Of a stretch of 64,000 nucleotides of DNA, positions 34,480-43,859 are shown one piece after another; position 1 is the first letter of the stretch, and every line of letters starts with the position of its first letter. The notes beneath the pieces were generated by a model that ran no database searches, had not been told where the DNA came from, and was given only the letters and a program-made list of their open reading frames with translations. A program made the position numbers and the translations under genes. Location of the stretch: assembly GCF_014648495.1 (NCBI RefSeq), contig NZ_BMRF01000009.1, forward strand, positions 186,001 through 250,000, in the 5' to 3' direction. This DNA comes from Actinomadura cremea (GTDB taxonomy: Bacteria; Actinomycetota; Actinomycetes; Streptosporangiales; Streptosporangiaceae).

Positions 34480-34785
34480 TCAGCATCTCGGGGACGAATC
34501 GGCTGCGGCCGGGCGTGCCTGCGGCGGGGCACCGGATGGAACGGCGGTGCCCGCCCCGCGGCACGGCGGCTCGACGGACAGCACCACCAGCGCCATGAGG
34601 AAGACCGCGACGGCCAGCGCCACGGCGACGATGACGACCGCCGCGCGGCTCGGCCGCCACGACGCCGTGGGCTCCGCCTCCACGGAAGCGAACGTGGTGA
34701 GGCGGCGGGCGAGCGGCGGGTCGTCCTTCTCCAGGCAGGCGTCGATGCGCCGCAGCAGGATCTCCTCCCGCCAGGACAACCCCAT
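34480..34785 (-). CDS. DUF3040 membrane protein
   Basis: A 101-residue protein. The DUF3040 N-terminus (SWREEILLRRIDACLEKDDP, then LARRL) is followed by one strong hydrophobic segment (AAVVIVAVALAVAVFLMAL) and a Pro/Ala-rich tail with two Cys. It lies upstream of ctaD on the same strand, 39 bases before the ctaD ATG, and may be co-transcribed. Function is unknown. Confidence 0.75.
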   Translation of the reverse strand: MGLSWREEILLRRIDACLEKDDPPLARRLTTFASVEAEPTASWRPSRAAVVIVAVALAVAVFLMALVVLSVEPPCRGAGTAVPSGAPPQARPAAADSSPRC

Positions 34786-35091
34786 GAGCGCCCACCCACC
34801 GAAACCCGCGAACCACCGTGTCCGACGACACAGGCTGCTGCTGCCCTACCCCGCTGACCAGCGGGAACACGCGCGCCGAGACCGCCATGACGCGACGTTG
34901 AACAACTCCGGGATTCCGGATTCTCCACTCGTCATCTCTCGGCGAGGAGCCCGCGTCCGTCCCACGTGGCGGTCGCTCGTCTCTGCCGCAGGGTCCGGCT
35001 ACGCCGGGCCGCACCCGCCCCCGCATGCCATCCGCAGCGAGGGGTAGGCGTCCTTGGTGATCCGTCCGGCTCGTCAAGGAGTGGCCCCGGG

Positions 35092-35640
35092 ATGACCGAT
35101 CCGTCTTCCACAGCCGCGCCCGGAGCGCAGGCGCGAGGACCGGTGCGATCGGGCCGCTCGCTGGCCGCCGCCGCGCTGATCGGGGTGGCGGTGATGGCGG
35201 CGGTCGATGAGATCGTGTTCCACCAACTGCTGAGCTGGCACCATTTCTACGACCGCTCGACGCCGTCGGTCGGGCTCCTGACCGACGGGCTGCTGCACAC
35301 CGCCGAATTGCTGGGCCTGGTGGTGGGCTTCGTGTGGTGGGCCGATCTGCGACGCCGCCGGGCGCTGTCGGTGCCGCACGCCCGGGCCGGGCTGTTCCTG
35401 GGGCTGGGCGGCTTCCAGCTGTTCGACGGCCTGGTCGACCACAAGCTCCTGCGGCTTCACCAGGTGCGCTACGGCGTCCCGAACCTGCTGCCCTACGACC
35501 TCGTGTGGAACGCCGCCGGGCTGGTACTGCTGGCCATCGGCGCGGCGCTCGCAGCGCGCGCGTCCCGCGGCACCGAGCCCGGCACCGCCCAGGACGTCCG
35601 CCATCGCGGGACGGGACGGCCGGACGGACGGGGGCGGTGA
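35092..35640 (+). CDS. DUF2243 membrane protein
   Basis: A 182-residue protein with four hydrophobic helices and conserved His residues on their edges (EIVFHQLLSWHHFYD; DGLLHTAELLG; FDGLVDHKLLRLHQVRYG). This is the DUF2243 pattern, possibly metal or haem binding. The ATG follows AAGGAG. The stop overlaps the next ATG (TGATG), so it is coupled to the CtaG-like gene. Confidence 0.85.
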   Translation: MTDPSSTAAPGAQARGPVRSGRSLAAAALIGVAVMAAVDEIVFHQLLSWHHFYDRSTPSVGLLTDGLLHTAELLGLVVGFVWWADLRRRRALSVPHARAGLFLGLGGFQLFDGLVDHKLLRLHQVRYGVPNLLPYDLVWNAAGLVLLAIGAALAARASRGTEPGTAQDVRHRGTGRPDGRGR

Positions 35641-36494
35641 TGCATCCGGGGCACGAGCACGGCACGACCTCCGGCGCCGAACAGTTGCCGACGCTGGGGG
35701 CGGTGGCCGCCGCGGTGCTTGCGGTCGCGGTCTACCTGGTCGCCGCGGGCCGCCTGCGCCGCCGCGGGGACGCCTGGTCGCGGTGGCGGGACGCCTGCTT
35801 CGCCACCGGCGGCGCCGCCCTGGCGGGGGCCATGATCGTGCCGCTGCGGCTGGATGTTCCGGCGGGCGGGGCGTTCACCGTGCACATGGGCCAGCATCTG
35901 GTCGCCGGGATGGCCGCGCCGCTGCTGCTGGTGCTCGGCCGTCCCGTCACCCTGGCGCTGCGGATGCTGCGGCCCGGACGTCCGCGCCGGGCCCTGGTCG
36001 CGGTGGCGCACTCGCGCGCGGCGGGCCTGCTGGTCTTCCCGCCGGTGGCGGCCGCGCTGGACGTGGGCGGGCTGTGGGTGCTGTACCGCACGCCGCTGCT
36101 GGCCGCCACCCACGACCGTCCCCTGCTGCACGCGGCGGTGCACGCGCACATGATCGCCGCCGGGATCCTGTTCGGCGCCGCGATCTGCCAGCTCGAGCCG
36201 GTCCGGCGCCGCTGGGGGCTGCCCCTGCGCGGACTGACGTTGCTCGTCGCCGGCGCCGCCCACGCCGTCCTCGCCAAGACCCTGTACGTCGCGCCCCCGC
36301 CCGGCACCGCCTTCGCCACCGGTGACCTGCATGCCGGCGCCCAGCTGATGTACTACGGCGGCGATCTGGTCGAACTGGCTCTGGCGGCCGTCCTGGCCGT
36401 CGGCTGGTACACCGCGACCGGCCGCAGGCAGAGGGCGGCGCGCACGAGCGGGAGGGCGGCGCGTCCAGCCGCACGCCCCTGTTCGTGGCCGTAG
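35640..36494 (+). CDS. CtaG-like cytochrome c oxidase assembly protein
   Basis: A 284-residue protein with about seven helices and conserved His (HMGQHLVAGMAAPLLL; LHAAVHAHMIAAG), the caa3-type CtaG family that helps assemble copper-containing oxidase. The ATG overlaps the DUF2243 stop. The opposite-strand ctaD nearby supports the role. Confidence 0.85.
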   Translation: MHPGHEHGTTSGAEQLPTLGAVAAAVLAVAVYLVAAGRLRRRGDAWSRWRDACFATGGAALAGAMIVPLRLDVPAGGAFTVHMGQHLVAGMAAPLLLVLGRPVTLALRMLRPGRPRRALVAVAHSRAAGLLVFPPVAAALDVGGLWVLYRTPLLAATHDRPLLHAAVHAHMIAAGILFGAAICQLEPVRRRWGLPLRGLTLLVAGAAHAVLAKTLYVAPPPGTAFATGDLHAGAQLMYYGGDLVELALAAVLAVGWYTATGRRQRAARTSGRAARPAARPCSWP

Positions 36495-36519
36495 CGAGCT
36501 GACCCGCCACCCGCGGTCG

Positions 36520-37345
36520 GCGCCACGACGCCGGCGGCCTCGTTGCGCCGCTTCCATTCCTCCTCGGACATCCGGGTGGTGTCGACGTCGGCCGCCGGCG
36601 CCCGGAGGGCGCCGACGGTCGCCTGCTCGCGCGGTGTGCGCGAAGGGGTCCCAGCCGAGGAACCGGCAGGCGTTCTCCCAGGTCGTTTTGCGGATCTCCG
36701 CGTCGGTGCAGCCGGCGTCCTCGAACTCCTCCCACGCCGACTCGGGCGACTCGGGCCACGTCGTGTCGGTGTGCGGGTGGTCGCACTCCCACGCGATGTT
36801 GTCGACGCCGATCCGGTGCCGCAGCTCCAGCCCGGTCGGGTCGGTGATGGAGCAGGCCAGGATGTGCTCCCGAAGACCTCGGACGGCTTCTTGCCGCCGA
36901 AGCCGTCGTCGTGGTGCAGCCACGTCTGGTTGCTGTAGTGCCGGTCGATCCGGTCGAAGTGGAACGGGGTCCAGCCGATGCCGCCCTCCGACAGCGCGAC
37001 CTTCAGTTCGGGGAAGCGCCGCAGCGCCGGCCCGAACAGCAGGTCCTGCGCGGTGATCGCGGAGATCTGGCAGGCCGGCACCATCAGGTGGTCGACCGAC
37101 GCCTCCGCCGGGCGCTTGATCACGTCGAAGCCGGCGCCGATGTGCAGCGAGAGCACCATGTTGTCCTCGCGCAGCGCCTTGAGCATGGGGTCCCAGTAGC
37201 CGGACAGGAAGCTCGGCTACCCCTGGACGTGCGGGGTCTCCAGGAAGCTGACCGACCTGCAGCCCTTCCCGCCGATCCGGTGGATCTCCTCGGCGGCCGG
37301 CTCCACGTCCCACGCCGTCGGCGTTCCGCACGGCCTTTGCCTCCT
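36520..37345 (-). pseudogene. Amidohydrolase-2 family gene with a nonsense codon and two frameshifts
   Basis: Read on the minus strand the protein starts AWDVEPAAEEIHRIGGKG and continues ETPHVQG. It then meets a TAG at about 37218-37220 where a sense codon is expected, followed by PSFLSGYWDPMLKAL. LHIGAGF, then SEGGIGWTPFHFDR follow. At about 36869-36873 one base is missing (SEVF, then REHILACSITDP in another frame). Near 36628-36633 the frame shifts back (DPFAHT, then REQATVGALRA). The normal C-terminus (MSEEEWKRRNEAAG) runs on without a stop. It is probably inactive. Confidence 0.75.
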
Positions 37346-37537
37346 TTTGCGCGCACCGGCTTGTGGACGGGGCCGACGTCGTCCGTTCAGTCCTTCTGTG
37401 AATCGCGAAGTATGGACGGCTGTGCAGGTCAGGGTAGGAACGCTTGACGAATAGGAGCGCCCGACCGGTACGGACGGCGGACGCGTTGGGTCTCGAGACG
37501 GAACGAGGGCGGTCCCTGCGGCCGAAGCGGTGCGAGG

Positions 37538-38572
37538 GTGCGGCGGTCGACCATGACCTGCATGTCCTCCCTCAAAGAACCCGAGGTCGTGGCCGCGCCG
37601 GTCCGGCCGGACCGGCGGATCGCCGAGCTCGACGCGCTACGCGGCTTCGCGCTGTGCGGGATCATCTTCATCAACATCCCGCAGACGCTGGAGATGTTCG
37701 ACCATGCCGGGCAATTGCCCGACGTCCTGCGCGTGCTCTTCCTCGGACGTTTCTACCCGATCTTCTATCTGCTCTTCGGGATCGGGTTCGGGATCTTCCT
37801 GCGCTCCGCACGGCGGCGCGTTGCGCGGCCGCGGGTGCTGCTGCTGCGGAGGTTCGCGGCCCTCGGGTGCGCGGGCGTCCTGCTCCACCTGATCCAGCCG
37901 GGCGAGGTGCTGCTGCCCTTCGCCGTGGCCGGGGTGGCGGTGCTCATCCCGTTCAGCTTCCTCCAGGGGCGGACCCTGCTGGTGAGCGGAGCCGTGCTGA
38001 CCGCCCTCGGCGTGCTGGCGGGGGTCGGGGGGCTCGGGCTGCTGCCGGGGTTGTTCGTGCTGGGGTTCGGGCTCGCGGATCTCGGTGTCCCCGCGAATCT
38101 GGGACGGCGGACGGGGCCGGTCCTCGCACTCGGGCTCGGGGCGGCCGTGACCGGGACGCTGGCCTGGACGCTGATCGCGATGGACCTGCCCGACGTCACC
38201 CAGATCCGGCTCGGGATGCTGTTCTCCCTGTCGATGGCCGCCGGCTACCTGACGCTCTTCCTGCTGCTGCTCCGTACCCCGGCCGGGCCCGCGGTGTCGT
38301 GGGTGCTGGCCCCGATGGGGCGCATGGCGCTGACCAACTACGTCACCGCGGCGCTGCTGTTCGTCCCGATCGGAGCGGCGATGGGCCTGCGCGACTCGTC
38401 GGACTGGACGGCCGCGGCCCTGCTCGGAGTGAGCATCCTGGGAGTACAGGCATTGTTCAGTAGCCTGTGGCTGCGGGTGTTCCGCTACGGGCCGCTGGAA
38501 TGGGCGTGGCGGTGCGCCACCTACCGGCGCCGGCTTCCGATCCGCGAGCAGAGAGGGCTCAGGACGGCATGA
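37538..38572 (+). CDS. DUF418-family membrane protein
   Basis: A 344-residue integral membrane protein with about eight helices. The N-terminus shows RIAELDALRGFALCGIIFIN and then FYPIFYLLFGIGFGIFL; the C-terminus has the DUF418 pattern GRMALTNYVTAALLF and YGPLEWAWRCATY. ATG 37553 and 37562 are possible starts. It heads a three-gene operon with the histidine kinase (ATGA overlap) and may be a membrane partner or target of that system. Confidence 0.85.
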   Translation: MRRSTMTCMSSLKEPEVVAAPVRPDRRIAELDALRGFALCGIIFINIPQTLEMFDHAGQLPDVLRVLFLGRFYPIFYLLFGIGFGIFLRSARRRVARPRVLLLRRFAALGCAGVLLHLIQPGEVLLPFAVAGVAVLIPFSFLQGRTLLVSGAVLTALGVLAGVGGLGLLPGLFVLGFGLADLGVPANLGRRTGPVLALGLGAAVTGTLAWTLIAMDLPDVTQIRLGMLFSLSMAAGYLTLFLLLLRTPAGPAVSWVLAPMGRMALTNYVTAALLFVPIGAAMGLRDSSDWTAAALLGVSILGVQALFSSLWLRVFRYGPLEWAWRCATYRRRLPIREQRGLRTA

Positions 38573-39804
38573 CAGGACGGGCAGCCCGCAGGAGCCCGCT
38601 CTCCCGGGAGGCGGGCGGCGACGTCCTCATCGCGGCCGTCCTGGTCTCCGCCAACCTCGCACGGATCCCGCACGTCCTGGGCCTGCACCCCGCGGAACCG
38701 GGCTGGACGATCGCACTCGGCTACCTGCTCGCCTGCGCCGACCTGGCGGTCATCGCGGTCCGCCGGCACCATCCCGCGGCGGCCCTGGCCGTGGCCACGG
38801 CGGTACCGCTGGCGACCACCGCCCTTCCCGTGCGGCCCGCGCTGATCGGTCTCGGGATCGTGTTCTGCGCCTACACGGTCGCCGTCCGGGCGCCCTGGCC
38901 CCGGGCCGCCACCACCGTCGGCATCGCCTGCGCCGCCCACCTGGCGGGCGGGCTCGCCGCCGTGGCCGCGGGCGGCTCGGTGGACGGGCTGCTCCCGTTC
39001 TGGGGCGGACCGCCCCGGGACGCCTGGACGATGGCGACCGGGGCGATCGCGGCGTACTTCCTGCCCGCGATGGCGGGACTGACCGTCCGCACCCGCCGCC
39101 TCCACCGGGCCGAGGCCGCCGCCCGCATCGAACGCGACCGCGAGGAGCGGGCCGCGGCCGCGGTCGCCGAGGAACGCGCCAGGATCGCCCGCGAGCTGCA
39201 CGACATCGCCGCGCACGACCTGTCGGCGATCGTGGTCCAGGCGGGCGCGGCCGACAGGCTCCTGGACCGTGATCCCGAGGCTGTGCGGGCCACGTTGCGT
39301 TCCATCCGGACGCAGGGCCGCGACACCCTCGCCGCGCTGCGCACGATGGTCGGCCTGATGCGCGAGCACGACCGGGAGGGCGGTACCCGGGCGCCGCAGC
39401 CGACGCTGGCCCGGCTGGCGGAACTCATCGAGCGCTCGCGCGAAACCGGGCTGACGGTCGAGTCGCGCACGACGGGCGATCCGCGCCGTGTCCCGGTCAC
39501 CGTCGACCTGGCGGTCTCCCGCCTCGTCCAGGAGGCGCTGGCCAACGCCAGGGAGCACGCTCCCGGCGCGCCCGTCACCGTGGACGTGGAGTTCGGCGAC
39601 GCCACGCTGCGCGTCACCGTCCGCAACGACGAACCACACCGGCCTCCCAGCCCGGCCGCGGCCGGTCACGGGCGCGGTCACGGGCTTCTGGGCATGCGCG
39701 AACGCGTGCAGCACGCCGGCGGCGACCTGCGCACCGGTCCGCGTCCCGGCGGCGGCTGGCGGGTCGACGCGACCTTTCCCACCGGCCCGGTGGGGGAGCG
39801 GTGA
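38569..39804 (+). CDS. Two-component sensor histidine kinase (HisKA_3/NarL-type)
   Basis: A 411-residue kinase with five or six N-terminal membrane helices and almost no extracellular domain, so the signal probably comes from the membrane. The phosphorylated His is in ARIARELHDIAAHDLSAI. The HATPase domain has an N-box (VQEALANAREHA) and a G-box near GHGLLGMRERVQ. The ATG overlaps the DUF418 stop, and its stop overlaps the regulator GTG. Intramembrane-sensing kinases often answer to envelope stress or antibiotics. Confidence 0.92.
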   Translation: MTGRAARRSPLSREAGGDVLIAAVLVSANLARIPHVLGLHPAEPGWTIALGYLLACADLAVIAVRRHHPAAALAVATAVPLATTALPVRPALIGLGIVFCAYTVAVRAPWPRAATTVGIACAAHLAGGLAAVAAGGSVDGLLPFWGGPPRDAWTMATGAIAAYFLPAMAGLTVRTRRLHRAEAAARIERDREERAAAAVAEERARIARELHDIAAHDLSAIVVQAGAADRLLDRDPEAVRATLRSIRTQGRDTLAALRTMVGLMREHDREGGTRAPQPTLARLAELIERSRETGLTVESRTTGDPRRVPVTVDLAVSRLVQEALANAREHAPGAPVTVDVEFGDATLRVTVRNDEPHRPPSPAAAGHGRGHGLLGMRERVQHAGGDLRTGPRPGGGWRVDATFPTGPVGER

Positions 39805-40472
39805 CCATCCGGGTGCTGATCGCCGACGACCAGGCGGTCGTCCGTGCCGGGTTCCGTACGATCCTGGAGGCCGAGCCCGACATCGAGATCACCGGGGAGG
39901 CCGCGGACGGCGCGGACGCCGTCCGGCTCGCCCGCCGGGACCGGCCGGACCTGGTGCTGATGGACGTGCGGATGCCCGTGCTGGACGGCATCGCCGCGAC
40001 CGAGCGACTGGCCGGCCCGACGGTCGACGATCCGCTCGCCGTCCTGATCGTCACCACCTTCGACCTGGACGAGTACGTCTTCGACGCGCTGCGCGGCGGG
40101 GCCTGCGGCTTCCTGCTCAAGGACATCGAGCCCGACGAGCTGATCCAGGCCGTCCGGGTCGTGGTGTCCGGCCAGGGGCTCCTCGCCCCGGCGGTGACCC
40201 GGCGGCTGATCGCGGAGTACGGCCGCGCCTCCCGCGCGGCGCGGCCGGGCCCGCGTCCGCTGCCCGACCTCACCGCCCGGGAACGGGACATGCTGCTGCT
40301 GATCGCCCGCGGCCTGTCCAACGCGGAGATCGCCGGGACCCTGTTCCTCAGCGTCTCGACGGTCAAGACCCACGTGGCCCGGCTTCTGGCCAAGATCGAC
40401 TGCCGGGACCGCGTGCACGCCGTCATCTACGCCTACGAGCACGGAATGGTCGAGCCCGGCGAGGCCCCGTGA
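39801..40472 (+). CDS. LuxR/NarL-family response regulator
   Basis: A 223-residue protein. The receiver domain has the acidic pocket (LIADDQ), the phosphoacceptor Asp in LVLMDVRMP, a Thr in IVTTFD and the Lys in FLLKDI. The C-terminal LuxR HTH has LTARERDMLLLIARGLSNAE and VKTHVARLLAKI. The GTG overlaps the kinase stop. It should be phosphorylated by that kinase. Confidence 0.94.
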   Translation: MTIRVLIADDQAVVRAGFRTILEAEPDIEITGEAADGADAVRLARRDRPDLVLMDVRMPVLDGIAATERLAGPTVDDPLAVLIVTTFDLDEYVFDALRGGACGFLLKDIEPDELIQAVRVVVSGQGLLAPAVTRRLIAEYGRASRAARPGPRPLPDLTARERDMLLLIARGLSNAEIAGTLFLSVSTVKTHVARLLAKIDCRDRVHAVIYAYEHGMVEPGEAP

Positions 40473-40485
40473 CCACCGCATCGGC

Positions 40486-41130
40486 TCACCGGGCCCGGGG
40501 CGCCTCGAGCGCCAGCGCCTTCAGTTCGGCGAGGCCCTCACGGTAGGCGTTGACGTCGCAGGGGCCCGAGATTCCTTCGACCGTGCCGCTGGACGAGAAC
40601 TGCAGGACCGAGATCGGCTCCCCGCCGAACCGTTTCCACCACGAGTCCTGGACCTTCTTGTACAGCGACTTCGGCGACCCCGACCCGGTCACGTAGTGGG
40701 ACTGCCAGATCGTGTCGAAGAAGTCCAGGTCGGGGCGGCCGGTCTGCTCCCAGTACCAGCGGGGGTAGTAGCCGATCACCGGGTGACCGTTCGTACGGTC
40801 CTTGAACTCGGCGACCCAGTCGCGGGCCGTGGCCGCGTTCGCGCCGGACGCCTCCACGTCCAGCGCGACGGCGAGACCGGACACGTCGCCGGCCTTGTCG
40901 AGGAAGTACCGCGCCTGGTCGGCGCCGTCACCGCCGTGCAGGAAGTGGTACGCGCCCGGCAGGAAAGCGTCGCCGAGGTCGCGCATCCCATCGCGGTTGT
41001 GGGCCCAGGTCGGGTTCGTGTATCCCGTCGACTCGGTCACCTTGGAGAAGGCGAACCGGATGCCGTCCTGGTGGACGGCTTTCCAGCTCGGCTTTCCCTG
41101 ATAGCTCGCAACGTCCACTCCGTAGATCAA
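40486..41130 (-). CDS. Glycoside hydrolase family 25 (lysozyme-like)
   Basis: A 214-residue muramidase fold. The start YGVDVASYQGKPSWKAV, the catalytic acidic pair in AVALDVEASG, the GHPVIGYYPRWYW strand and the WQSHYVTGSG region match GH25. The start is TTG 41130 with AGGAGG five bases upstream. There is no signal peptide, so it is either cytoplasmic, released by lysis, or exported by a non-classical route. The 3' end lies 13 bases from the convergent response regulator. Confidence 0.88.
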   Translation of the reverse strand: MIYGVDVASYQGKPSWKAVHQDGIRFAFSKVTESTGYTNPTWAHNRDGMRDLGDAFLPGAYHFLHGGDGADQARYFLDKAGDVSGLAVALDVEASGANAATARDWVAEFKDRTNGHPVIGYYPRWYWEQTGRPDLDFFDTIWQSHYVTGSGSPKSLYKKVQDSWWKRFGGEPISVLQFSSSGTVEGISGPCDVNAYREGLAELKALALEAPRAR

Positions 41131-41580
41131 CAGTGCCTCCTAAGGGCGGGGGACGGACCCGAGGGGCCGGGGAGCGTGCCCGACCGAACCGGCACGGTTC
41201 TTCGGCTCTCGTCACGGAGCCTCCTCGGCTCGGGCGCGAATGAATGCGCCGCTACGTTATGTAGCTACCCGGTTTCTTTGTGTCGCCGCAGTGAGGGTCT
41301 CGTGCAGGCCCCGTCCAGAGCGGACGAGCGCAGCGTCCACCGGCCGACCTGCTCGCCGCCCGTGTGGGACGTGTCGCTCTGGGTAGTGCGGCGAGCGTGG
41401 GGATCATCGAAGCGGTCACCGTCTTCCCGTGGGGCGCCGTCGTCCCGCCGGCGCAGGTGCTCCGCGCGCCGGTGGTCCGCGAGCCGGTCCCGTCGCCATG
41501 GTGATCAAGTGAACCGGTTCCGGCGGACGCGGCCCCGGACATCCCGAGCAACGGTCGGCTTCGGAACGGGTGGGAGATCG
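41131..41580. other. Divergent intergenic region before the carotenoid genes
   Basis: No gene is supported. GTAGCTAC (about 41262-41269) is a small palindrome. A plus-strand frame ending at about 41506 (VGIIEAVTVFPWGAVVPPA) looks protein-like but has no convincing start and may be a remnant. The region should hold promoters for the lysozyme and for the carotenoid operon. Confidence 0.35.
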
Positions 41581-42411
41581 ATGGCGCGGCGCCGTGCTCC
41601 GGTTGCCGCACGTGCGGCGAAGAGATCGAACCGCTTCAAGGCGGTGGGCGCCGGTTGCCTGGCGTCCATGGTCGCGGCGCAGGTCGCGTCGGGGGTGAGA
41701 CCGGACCCGGTGCGCTGGACCGGCCCGGTCGTGGGCCTGCTGACCGCGGGTGCGGGGTGCTTCGCCGCCTCGCGACTCGGAGCCGGGCGGGCGGTGGGGG
41801 CCGTGGGCGCCGCGGTGACGCTGGGTTTCGCGGCGGAGTGGGTGGGCGTGCGGGCGGGAGTGCCCTTCGGGCGGTACGCCTACACGGGGACTCTGCGGCC
41901 GCAGGTGGGCGGTGTCCCGGTGACGGTCGCGGCGGCATGGGCGGGCATGGGACTGGCGTCGCACGCGGTCGCGGCCACGCTCGTCCCGGACGAGCGGCGG
42001 TGGACGCGGGTCGCGGTCGGTGCCTCGGCGCTCACGGCCTGGGACCTGTTCCTGGATCCGCAGATGCTGCGGCTGGACCTGTGGAGATGGGCGCGGCGCG
42101 GAGCCTACCGGGGCGTCCCGGCCGGGAACTTCGCCGGATGGCTGGGAGTGTCGGCGCTGTTGATGGGCGCGGTCGACTCGATCGTCGGTGCGGAGCGCGA
42201 CGTGGCGGCGGGGCTGGTGGCGACGTACGCGGTGATGGCGGGCATGGAGACGCTGGCGTTCGCGGCGGTGTTCCAGCCGCCCGACCCGCTCGTCGCGGCG
42301 GTCGGCGGGACCGCGATGGGCGCGTTCGCGATCCCCGCGGCGGTGCTGGCGGCGCGGCGGCGGACCGCCGGGCCCCGGACGGGTGGGAGGACGGGCCGAT
42401 GGCCGAGGTGA
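41581..42411 (+). CDS. CruF-like carotenoid 1',2'-hydratase (DUF422 family)
   Basis: A 276-residue protein with about eight helices. The WVGVRAGVPFGRYAYTG segment, the ALTAWDLFLDPQM helix and the PAGNFAGWLGVSALLMG block are typical of the CruF family, which hydrates the end of acyclic carotenoids such as lycopene. ATG 41581 is chosen because the family begins here. The end overlaps the desaturase gene by 13 bases. It is the first gene of a three-gene operon. Confidence 0.85.
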   Translation: MARRRAPVAARAAKRSNRFKAVGAGCLASMVAAQVASGVRPDPVRWTGPVVGLLTAGAGCFAASRLGAGRAVGAVGAAVTLGFAAEWVGVRAGVPFGRYAYTGTLRPQVGGVPVTVAAAWAGMGLASHAVAATLVPDERRWTRVAVGASALTAWDLFLDPQMLRLDLWRWARRGAYRGVPAGNFAGWLGVSALLMGAVDSIVGAERDVAAGLVATYAVMAGMETLAFAAVFQPPDPLVAAVGGTAMGAFAIPAAVLAARRRTAGPRTGGRTGRWPR

Positions 42412-43859
42412 TCGTGGTCGGCGGCGGAGTCGGGGGCATGACCGCCGCGCTGCTGCTGGCGCGGGCCGGTCACCGGGTCCGGCTGCACGAGCAGCTGGAC
42501 CGGCTCGGCGGCAAGCTCGCCGAGCGAACGCGGGACGGGTTCACCTTCTCGCTCGGGCCGTCGCTGCTCACCCTGCCCGAGACGTTCCGGGAGCTGGGCG
42601 TCGGGCGGTCGGCCGTCGCCCTGGACGAGCTGTGCAGGTACCGGTTCGCCGACGGATCGGTCCTGCGGGCCCATCGCGACCCGGCCCGGATGACCGCGGA
42701 GGTGGAGCGGTTCGCGCCGGGGCAGGGCGCGGCGTGGCGGGCCTTCTACGCGTGGGCGCGCGGGTGTTACGAGGCGTCGCGGCGAACGTTCTTCGCGGGC
42801 CCGATCGGCCGCCGGCCGCAGGAGGGACGTCCGCGCGACCTCCTGGCCGTCGCGCCGGGACGGACGCTGCACGGCCTGGCGTGCCGGTTCTTCGACGACC
42901 GGCGGTTGCGGCAGTACGTCGGGCGCTACGCCACGTACGCCGGGTCGAGCCCCTACCGGGCACCGGCCGCGCTCGGGTGCGTTCCGGCGATCGAGCACGG
43001 GTCCGGCGGCTGGTACGTCCCGGGCGGGCTGGCGCGTCTCGCGGACGAACTGGCGGGTCTGCTGGACGACGCGGGCGTGGAGATCCGCACCGGCAGCACG
43101 GTGGTGCGTGTCCTGGCCGATGGCGAGTCGGTGAAGGGCGTGGTGCTGGCGTCGGGGGAGCGGGAGGCCGCGGACGCGGTGGTGGTCAACGCCGACGCGG
43201 CGGCGCTGTACGGCCGGCTGCTGCCCGATCGGCGGCGGCTGCGCCGGATCGCCGCGCTCGGCCCGTCGTCCTCGGCGTTCCTGCTGCTCGCGGGCGTGGA
43301 CGGCCGGACCGAGCGGTCGCCGCACCATGCGGTCGTCTTCTCGGGCGACTACCGGCGGGAGTTCGCCGACATCTTCCGGCGGCGGGTGCCGCCGGAGGAC
43401 CCGACGGTGTACATCGGCCGTTCGGTGGTGGACGACCCGTCGCAGGCGCCCCCCGGGGCGGAGAACTGGACGATGCTGGTCAACGTCCCGGCGGGCGCCC
43501 CCGAGCGGTGGCCGATGGCACCGGACGCGTACCGCGATCTGGTGCTGGAGCGGCTGGCCGGGCGCGGGCACGACCTGTCGGGACGGCTGCGGTTCGTGGA
43601 CCTGTTCACGCCCGCGGACCTGCGGGACCGGTACGGGGCGTGGGGCGGGGCGATCTACGGCACCGCGTACCGGGGGCGGCTGGCGCCGCTGCGCCGTCCG
43701 GGGAACCGCGGGCCGCGCCGCGGCCTGTACCTGGTGGGCGGTTCGGTGCATCCCGGAGGCGGGCTCCCGCTGGTGGCGATGAGCGGGCGCATCGTGGCGT
43801 CCCTGGTGGAGGAGGACTTCCCGCCGGTCCGGCCGGGACGGGCGGGAGCGCGGCCATGA
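42399..43859 (+). CDS. Carotenoid desaturase (CrtI/CrtD family)
   Basis: A 486-residue FAD enzyme. The dinucleotide motif VIVVGGGVGGMTAALLLARA is near the N-terminus, then GGKLAERTRDGFTFSLGPSL. The C-terminal signature reads GLYLVGGSVHPGGGLPLVAMSG, which closes the FAD site in CrtI-type proteins. A second desaturase gene (crtI) lies at 48261. This one, next to the hydratase, is the better candidate for 3,4-desaturation of an acyclic hydroxy-carotenoid (CrtD role), by inference. The stop overlaps the glycosyltransferase ATG. Confidence 0.88.
   Translation: MAEVIVVGGGVGGMTAALLLARAGHRVRLHEQLDRLGGKLAERTRDGFTFSLGPSLLTLPETFRELGVGRSAVALDELCRYRFADGSVLRAHRDPARMTAEVERFAPGQGAAWRAFYAWARGCYEASRRTFFAGPIGRRPQEGRPRDLLAVAPGRTLHGLACRFFDDRRLRQYVGRYATYAGSSPYRAPAALGCVPAIEHGSGGWYVPGGLARLADELAGLLDDAGVEIRTGSTVVRVLADGESVKGVVLASGEREAADAVVVNADAAALYGRLLPDRRRLRRIAALGPSSSAFLLLAGVDGRTERSPHHAVVFSGDYRREFADIFRRRVPPEDPTVYIGRSVVDDPSQAPPGAENWTMLVNVPAGAPERWPMAPDAYRDLVLERLAGRGHDLSGRLRFVDLFTPADLRDRYGAWGGAIYGTAYRGRLAPLRRPGNRGPRRGLYLVGGSVHPGGGLPLVAMSGRIVASLVEEDFPPVRPGRAGARP

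Noticed and set aside
32770-34857. 695-codon plus-strand frame opposite ctaD
   Set aside because: No similarity to any protein and an extreme His/Glu/Arg composition; ctaD on the minus strand has all catalytic motifs.
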